A stretch of 64,000 bases of DNA, from NCBI RefSeq assembly GCF_008326305.1, contig NZ_BIXY01000022.1, positions 19,015 to 83,014 of the forward strand. The letters run 5' to 3'. The DNA comes from Dictyobacter arantiisoli (lineage in GTDB: Bacteria > Chloroflexota > Ktedonobacteria > Ktedonobacterales > Ktedonobacteraceae). The first letter of the stretch is position 1, and the number at the start of each line of letters is the position of its first letter. The notes under the pieces were generated by a model. It had not been told where the DNA came from. It was given only the letters and a program-made list of their open reading frames with translations, and searched no databases. Below are positions 1-9,600 of this stretch, in pieces. Position numbers and translations under genes: made by a program.

Positions 1-690
1 ATGCATACACCCTTTCATCCCCAAAAAATGACTATTGCTCCCTCCTATCCTCTACCATCGGTTGCCAATCTGGAACAACAAGGTATTGTGCCTGCAACGT
101 TCTTGCTGGCCTGCTGGCAAATTCTTCTCTGGCGAGTAACCGGCGAAGCAGATATACCGTTGGGTGTGGCTTTCGATGGCCGGAATTACGAAGAGCTAGA
201 GAATACGCTAGGACCCTATACGCGATTCGTCCCCGTGCTCGCAGACCTCAGGGAAGATACGACATTTGAACAGTTGCTGAAACAGCTACAGAGTACGATT
301 GATCTGTCCAGTGAAGCGCAAATCTATTTTAACTGGCACAATATGCCTGCATATCGCGACAAACCACTCACCAGTCATTTTTTTCCGTTAAGCTTTGAAT
401 TTGAGCAGTGGCCGAAAATTGTTGCTGAGGATGTTCATTTCTTGTTTCGAGAGAGTTTTGGCGGAAGTGAACGATTTGTACTCCGGCTTGTCGTACAACA
501 GGTGGAGAATACACTTCAGTGCGAATTACAGTATGATGCCACATATATACAACCCGAACAGGCCCGGCACATGCTGAATGCCCTGTACACGCTCCTGCGG
601 TTCGCGCCAACACAACAACAGAGGCCAATCAGCCGTTTGCCAATCATAGAACGTAGCGAACAGGAGAGATTACTGGCGATTTTTCGTGGA
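1..690 (+). other. Interface (degenerate C) domain, truncated by window edge
   Basis: Second half of a C-domain-like fold placed directly before an Asp-type A domain. It shares landmarks with the equivalent parts of the proteins at 25187 and 53342: a CWQILLWRLTG-like helix, a DGR-YEEL segment, GPYTR and a YFNW-type motif (here IYFNW). The region that would hold HHxxxDG lies upstream and cannot be inspected. Confidence 0.7.
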
Positions 691-3600
691 CCCCAACAGG
701 ACTATCCAGCTCAAACGCTACCACAATTATTTGAAGAGCAGGCTGAGAAGTACGCTGGCCAGATAGCGGTGATCAGCGGTGACCAGCAGTTAACATATGA
801 ACAACTACATACTCGGGCAAACCGTCTGGCACACTGGCTCAGGCAACATGGTGTCGGCCCTGATATTCTGGTATGTCTTTACCTTGAACGCAGTATGGAT
901 GGTCTGGTGAGTTTACTCGCGGTGCTCAAGGCTGGAGGTGCCTATGTCCCTCTCGATCCAGATAGCCCTCTGGATCGCCTGGCATTCCAGCTTGAAGATA
1001 CTCAGGCTCCAATCATACTAACACAAGAGCATCTTCTTCCACGTCTTCCCACTTTCACAGGTCAGATATTCTGTCTCGACAGAGATGAGGCTCTGCTTGC
1101 AAACAAGCCAACAACCAATCCGCCAGCTATAACTCAGGCAAATCATCTAGCATATGTCATGTATACATCAGGCTCAACAGGTATGCCTAAAGGCGTACTC
1201 ATTCGACAGAGTAGCGTTCTCAATTATATCTATGATATGTGCAAGCGTATCGCGCCTCAGAGCGGTTTACACTTTGCAACAGTTTCGACATTGGCCGCAG
1301 ACCTGGGCAATACTTCAATCTTTAGTTCTCTTGCTTCTGGCGGCTGCTTACACATCCTTTCCTATGAAACGCTTACTTCCGGTGAGACTTTCGCCGACTA
1401 TATCCAGCAACATCCCGTTGATGTACTCAAAATCGTGCCATCTCATCTGCAGGCGCTCCTTGCCAGCAGCAACAAGCGAGAAATCTTGCCACGCCGATAC
1501 CTCGTACTGGGAGGAGAGACACTCACACATTCTTTACTTCACACAATCCAGCAACGAGGCGCACGTTGTGCAATCATTAACCACTATGGTCCGACTGAGA
1601 CAACTATCGGTGCCCTGGTGAATGAATTGGGGATATTACCCTCTCAGGAAAGCAATGCGGCTCCGCTCTCTCACGACGAAATGTCCAACGTTCCCATTGG
1701 CTATCCCATCTCGAATGTGCAGATTTGTATTGTCGATCAGTATCAGCAGATTGTGCCAGTGGGTGTCACCGGAGAACTACTCATTAGCGGTGACGGTTTA
1801 AGCGCTGGCTACCTGCATCAGGAAGAACTGACACAGGCACGTTTCCTCCCTCACCCATTCTTTAAAGAGTCGCATCAATATGTCTATAAAACAAACGACC
1901 TCGCACGCTACACAGCGGATGGCTTGATTGAATTTATCGGTCGAGCAGATAGACAGGTAAAGCTGAGAGGATATCGTATTGAACTTGGCGAGATCGAAAC
2001 AAACTTACGTCGGCATCCCCGCATACTTGAGGCAGTTGCGGTTCTCCGTGAAGAGGCTTCCGCCGACAAACGGATCATCGCTTATGTCGTCAATGATCAG
2101 CTGGCTACACCATCGCCGTTGGAGCTAAGAAAATTCTTACAAAAGGCATTGCCTGAATATATGATCCCGACGCTTATTATGCCGCTGCCAGCATTACCAC
2201 TCACGGCGAACGGCAAAATCAACTATCGGGCATTGCCGCTACCAGAACAAGGCATCAGCAATACCAGGTCGCCTTATGTGGCTCCGCGTAATCCAATTGA
2301 AGAAGTGCTGATCGCTATCTGGCAAGACGTGCTTCAAATCCCAAATCCAGGCATCCACGATGATTTCTTCGCTGCTGGTGGTCATTCACTCCTGGTAACA
2401 CAGCTTATTTCTAGAGTTCAGACGACTTTACAGGTCAACTTGCCCATCACGAGCGTCTTTGAGGCTCCAACGGTAGCGCGCCTGGCAACACTGGTTGGAT
2501 CTGCTCTGCGCGGCAATCAGGCCCAAGCAGTGTTGCCATTGACAGCTATCTCTCGTGATCAGGATCTTCCTTTATCATTTTCACAGCAGCGACTGTGGTT
2601 CTTGCATCGACTAGATCCAGACAGCCCTGCGTATAATGTGCCATTCGCCTTGCATATGAAAGGGGACCTGTCTATTGAGGCATTGGAATATAGTCTGGGC
2701 GAGGTAGTACGGCGACACGAAATTTTACGTACGACGTTCGTTACGCAAAACGAGCTCACGCTGCAACGTATTCATCCCTGGTCCGAATATTCTCTTGAAC
2801 AAAAAGAGCTTTATGCTACGACACGACAAAAACGCGAAGAGGAAATATTACGGCAAAGACAGGAAGAGGCGCGACGTCCGTTCGATCTCACGCAGGGTCC
2901 TCTATTCCGTGCGACATTACTCCATCTGGATGAGAAGGATTATGTCCTGTTGCTCACGATGCATCACATTGTCTCCGATGGATGGTCCAATAGTATCCTG
3001 TTCCGTGAAATACAGACATTCTATACCGCTTATCGAGAAAAAGAACCGGCTCAACTAACGGATATACCAGTTCAATATGCGGACTATGCATTCTGGCAAC
3101 ATCAGTATCTCCAGGGCGACATACTAAATACGCAATTGAGTTACTGGACACAACAGCTAGCAGGAATATCTCCTCTGGATTTACCAACGGATTATCCTCG
3201 TCCTGGAGTGCAAGGTTTTCGAGGCACAGAACTAAACTATCAAATCGCCCACGCGCTCGTTGCAGATTTGAAGCAGCTAGGCCAGAACGAAGGTACGACT
3301 CTGTTTATGACACTGTTAGCAGCCTTCCAGGTCTTGCTGGCTCACTACTCCGGTCAGGATGATATAGCTGTTGGTACGCCTACCGCCAATCGACATCATG
3401 CCGGGATCGAAAACCTGATTGGGCCATTTATTAACACACTGGTATTGCGTACGAATCTTGCGGGAAATCCTACGTTCCTGGAAGTCCTCCAACGTGTGCG
3501 CAGCGTTTCATTAGAAGCGTATGCTCACCAGGATCTCCCGTTTGAGAAAATTGTCGAGGCGATCCAACCCGAACGCGATCTGAGCCGCACGCCGCTCTTT

Positions 3601-6600
3601 CAGGTGATGTTTGGCCTCCAAAATCTTCCCATGCCTGATGTCTCTCTGGATGGATTGGCACTCACTCCCTACCAGGGTGAGAATAGCACATCGAAATTTG
3701 ATCTTTCTCTGACAACCGTTGAAAATGAGCAGGGATTGCTCTGTATCGTGGAGTATAGTACTGATCTCTTCAAAAAAGAGACAGTACAACGCATGATGCA
3801 AGGATGGCACACGCTTCTACAAGCTTTGGTCAACGCACCACAACGCCACATCGCGGAATTGCCTGCGGTGGGACCCGATGAACAAGCGCGATTGCAAATA
3901 TATAACCAGGGTCCGCAATTGACTATCCCTGAACCATACTCCACGCATCGCTGCTTTGAAGAACAGGTCCAACTTACGCCAGAGGCTATCGCGCTACACT
4001 GTGGTGAGGATCAACTCAGTTATCAAGAACTTAATCGATGTGCGAACCGCCTCGCCCACCAGCTTCAGGACCAGGGAGTCGGACCAGAAACACTGGTTGC
4101 ACTCTTAGCTGAACGTGAGATCCATTTCCTGATCGCGGTCCTCGCAATCTTCAAAGCTGGAGGAGTCTATCTGCCACTTGATCCGCTTCATCCTGCCGGT
4201 CGAATACAGCAAACGCTTCACAATAGCGGCTGCGAATTCCTGCTCACAACACACGCTTTTACAACGATGGTTGAACAGATCGCGGTTGAACCGCAGTTGC
4301 CGGTGCACGTCTCCTATATTGAGGATCTTTTGAAGCAAGCACAAAGCGAGGAAAATCTGCCCGTTCCCGCTATTCCTCATCACCTGGCCTATATCATCTA
4401 TACATCTGGTTCTACGGGTCTACCAAAGGGAGCAATGATTGAACATGCTGGTATGCTCAATCATCTCTATGCAAAAATCACCGATCTACAACTTACTGCG
4501 CAAGATACGATTGCACAAACAGCTTCTCAGTGCTTTGATATCTCTGTCTGGCAATTTTTAGCTGCCCTGCTCGTCGGTGGCCGGGTCACGATTTTCCCAG
4601 ATAGCATCGCGCACGATCCCGCACAGATGCTTCTGGCCTTGAAACGTCACGCGATCACAATTTATGAAGTTGTCCCCTCGGTGCTCAAATTTCTGCTTGA
4701 CACACTGCAAGAAAGCCCATATAGTGCGCAACCTCTGCCAACGCTCCGTAATCTGCTTGTTACAGGAGAAGCCTTGCCACCAGCACTGTATCACCGATGG
4801 TTGACATTCCAATCCAGCACGCCCATGATCAATGCCTATGGCCCGACGGAATGTTCGGATGATGTCACACATCACATCATGACGCGACCAACGGCAGAGA
4901 TGGCTTCCTCTGTCTCAATTGGCCGTCCAGTAATCAATACACAAATCTATGTCCTGGATCGGTTATGCTATCCTGTGCCTCTTGGTGCCTACGGCGAGAT
5001 ATATGTTGGAGGGATTGGTGTTGGTCGGGGCTATTTTAACAATCCACATGGTACTGCCGAGGTGTTTCTTCCAGACCCGTTTAGCGCACGTGAGGGCGCA
5101 AGGCTCTACAAAACCGGTGATCGGGCCCGCTATCTCGCTGACGGCACAATTGAGTTCGTTGGTCGCATCGATTATCAGGTCAAAATCCGTGGCTTCCGCA
5201 TCGAATTAGGAGAGATCGAGACGCAGCTCCGATACTATCCAGAGGTAAAGGATGTGGTGGTTATGGTCCGTGGCGATAATCCCGAGGACAGATATCTCGT
5301 GGCTTATCTTGTAACAAACATGGTAATCGACAAATCAGACCTGCACGCATTTCTGAAAGAGAAGCTCCCGAACTATATGATCCCGACTACGTTTCTATTG
5401 CTCGATAAACTACCACTGACAACTAATGGCAAGGTAGATCTCCATGCCTTACCCACTCCTGACATCAATCAATCGGGCACAGGGATCTCTTATCTGGCAC
5501 CTCGCACATCATTAGAAAAGACACTGGCCCATATCTGGGAACAGATACTTGGCCGCGAGCAAATAAGCATCACGGATAATTTCTTCGAACATGGTGGTCA
5601 TTCTTTATTAGCTACCCGCGTTATTGCACAGGCAAGTGAGGCATTCCAGTGTGAGTTACCGTTACGTACGATCTTTGAAGCGCCCACTATCATGTCATTC
5701 GCGCACTATATCGAGAATATCCAGCGGAACAGGACCGCACGTTTGCTCCCTGCACTCCAGCCTGTCGCACGGCCCGCGTCTATTCCACTCTCTTTTGCCC
5801 AACAACGTCTGTGGTTTCTGGATCAATTAGAGCGTGGAACGAGTGCCTATAATGTCCCGGCGGCCTTGCGCCTCTCAGGTCCGTTCTCCATCCAGGCATT
5901 TACCGGGAGTATCCAACAGATTGTACAGCGCCATGAGAGCTTACGCACAATCTTTACAGCGCCGCAAGGCACACCCATCCAGGTGATCACGCCATTCACA
6001 CCCATTCAGGTGCCTCTACTCGATCTGCGCACCTTGCCATCAACCATGCAAGAGGAACAGGTGCAACTTCTGGCTCAACAGGAAGCTCGCTCTTCCTTTG
6101 ATCTCGCGTGCGGCCCCCTCTTACGCATACACTTGATCAGACTCAAGGAAGAGGAGCATATTTTGCTCTTGAATATGCATCACATTATCCTGGATGATTG
6201 GTCAATCGATGTATTGGGTGGGGAGCTGACCACACTCTATCAAATGGCAGTGCGTGGAGAAACAAGCACGCTTCCCGCTCTCCCTATTCAATACGCCGAC
6301 TATACACTCTGGCAAAGAGCATGGTTGAAGGGAGATATCTTACAGGAACAGTTGGACTACTGGCTACATCAGCTAGCCGATGCTCCCACGACACTCAACT
6401 TCCCGCTGGATCGGCCACGTCCTGCACAGCAATCCTATGCAGGTGCTCATGAGTCCTTGATGTTGCCGCTGATGCTGCATCGAAAACTGGAACAGCTAAG
6501 CCAGCAAGAAGGGGCTACGTTGTTTATGACACTGTTAGCCAGCTTTCAGGTCTTGTTAATGCGTTACAGCGGGCAAACGGATATCATCGTCGGAACATCA

Positions 6601-9600
6601 GTAGCCAACCGGACACAGCAGAATCTGGAAAACTTAATCGGCTTCTTCGTGAACACCCTGGCTATGCGCATTGATCTCTCGCAGAATCCCAGCTTCCGAC
6701 AGGTAATGGCGCAGATTCGAGAAGTAGCCTTACAAGCCTATGCCCATCAGGATCTCACCTTCGAACAACTGATCACACAATTGCCAATAGAGCGGAATTT
6801 GAGCTATCACCCCTTATTCCAGGTGGCCTTTGAGTTCCAGCATGCACCATTCTCTACCCTCGAACTGGCTGATGTGTCCTGGAGTCCACTGGAATTTGCC
6901 AGAACGACGGCAAAGTTTGACCTCGAACTGACTCTGGCCGAAGAGGAACAAGGCTTACTTTGTATGATGGTCTATAATACAGATCTCTTCGATGCCGATA
7001 CTATCCGACGCGTCCTCGGTCACTTCCAGACACTACTAGAAGGAATTGTCTCTGATCCCGATCAGAGAGTCTCGGCATTGCCACTACTCAATACAGACGA
7101 ACGTGACCTCCTGCTTCTCCACTGGAATCAGACGCAACGTGAGCTGCCACAGCCTCTGCTCTTTACTCAACTCTTTGAGCAAAATGTTGCGTGCATACCT
7201 GACCGCATCGCAGTGTGCGATCAGCAGGGGCAGCTCACGTATGCTGCCCTCTGGCAACGCGTACAACAACTGGCAAGCATACTCCAGCATATGGGAGTGA
7301 GACCAGAAGCGCTGGTAGGAATCTATCTGGAGCGTTCCACGGACTTTTTAGTCAGTGTGCTGGCAATCTGGCAGTGCGCGGCCGCCTATGTGCCTCTTGA
7401 TCCCGCCTATCCTGCAGAACGATTGCAGTTTATTCTCGACCATGCACAGGCCCCTCTACTTATTACAAGCATGGCCCTGGCTGAGAGTTTACCTCAGGAG
7501 CACACTAAAACCCTGTATATGGAACAGCTTCCAGAACTGGCAGGAGCTGAGCCGGGACCCGGCTTCCCCCTGCACTCGCAGCAGCTTGCTTATGTAATCT
7601 ATACCTCAGGCTCTACAGGAGTACCTAAAGGTGTCATGGTCACACATGAGGGTATGCTCAATCATCTCTGGGCCAAAGTCGCGACCTTAGAACTTGGGGA
7701 GAGCGATGTGGTAGCTCAGACGGCATCCCAGAGCTTTGATATTTCGGTATGGCAGTTCCTGGCAGTCTTACTTCAAAGAGGACAGGTACAAATCCTACCC
7801 GATACTATTTCCCATGATCCTTTCCAGTTGCTACGAGCAATTCGAGAGCGCGCAGTCAGCATCCTCCAGGTAGTACCTTCCCTGCTGAGGGCTCTGCTCG
7901 ATGAACCAGGCTCATCTCCTTATCTACAGGCAGAGCTACGCTGGGTCATTGTGACCGGAGAAGCAATGCCGATCGATCTCTGCCAACGCTGGTGGGGGCA
8001 GCATGCATCAATCAAACTGCTCAATGCCTATGGTCCCACAGAATGCTCAGATGATGTGACCCATGCACTCCTGGCACTTCAAGAGGAAAAAGAGCCGAAC
8101 TGGCGTGTGCCAATAGGCTCGGCCATCGCCAATACGCAGCTCTACATACTGGATGTTCACTTACAGCCAGTGCCAATAGGAGTACCAGGTGAACTTTATA
8201 TTGGCGGCATACCAGTCGCTCGTGGCTACTGGCACCGCCCTGAAATCACAGCGGCACGCTTCCTCCCTGATCCATTCAGCTCTCAGGCAGGGAGCAGGCT
8301 CTACCAGACCGGTGATCTGGTTCGTTATCTGCCCAATGGCACGCTTGAGTATCTAGGAAGATTGGATCAGCAGGTCAAGCTACGGGGATATCGGATTGAA
8401 CTCGAAGAGATCCAGGCCATATTGCATCAACATCCTGATGTTCAAGATGCCGTTGTAATCGTACGTGAAGATATAGCTAATGATAAGCGTCTGGTGGCCT
8501 ATTATGTTGCTCAAGCAGATATCGATTTCTCGTTGACTGAACTACGTGCTCATGTAAGCAAGCAACTACCGGAGTATATGGTGCCTTCAGCGTTTGTGCA
8601 GATGCCTGTCCTGCCTCTCACGCCAAATGGCAAGCTTGATCTCAAGGCATTGCCAGAGCCAGATCTGCCACAAGATCCAGCGCATGCCTTTGCATTGCCT
8701 CTTACTCCAATCGAAACAACGCTGGTTACGATCATGACAGAAGTGTTGGGAATAGAACACATCAGCAGATCAGACAACTTTTTCGCGTTAGGCGGTCATT
8801 CTCTATTAGCAACTCGTGTCGTTGCTCAGGCACGCGAGGCCTTCCAGGTCGAGCTCCCTTTGCGCACGCTCTTTGAGCTACCCACTATCGCAGCGTTATC
8901 CCAACACATTGCGAGTCTCCGGCAGAGCGGCACTTCACGCCTGCTCCCTGAAATCCTACCGGCTGAACGTCCCGAGAATATCCCGCTCTCATTTGCTCAA
9001 CAACGCCTGTGGTTCCTGGATCAGTTGGAACCAGAAAGTAGCGTCTACAATATCTCAAACGCGCTACATCTGTCAGGTCCTCTCGTAGTCCAGACGCTGG
9101 CAAATAGCATTCAGCAGATTGTACAGCGTCATGAGAATTTACGTACAACCTTCGTTTCCCGGCAGGGTATTCCTACACAAGTGATCACACCTGTATCGCT
9201 GCTTCATCTGCCAGTGTTCGATCTACAAGGTTTGCAAACAACTACACAGGAAAAGATGATCCAGCAATTGGCCCAACAGGAAGCTGCGTTCCATTTTAAT
9301 CTCACCGTCGGACCACTTCTACACATACGTCTGCTGCGTCTTGCACAGGAAGAGCATGTTTTGCTTTTCAACATACATCACATCGTCTCAGATGCCTGGT
9401 CGGAAAATGTCCTGATCAACGAACTCACGATACTCTATCGGGCCGCGCTAACAGGTGAAAGGGCATCCTTGCCAGGCTTGCCAATTCAATATGCCGATTA
9501 TGCTCTCTGGCAGCAGAAATGGCTACAAGGCGATATCTTTACCCACTTAACGGAATATTGGAAACAGCAGCTTGCCAATATTCCACCACTGCTACCATTG

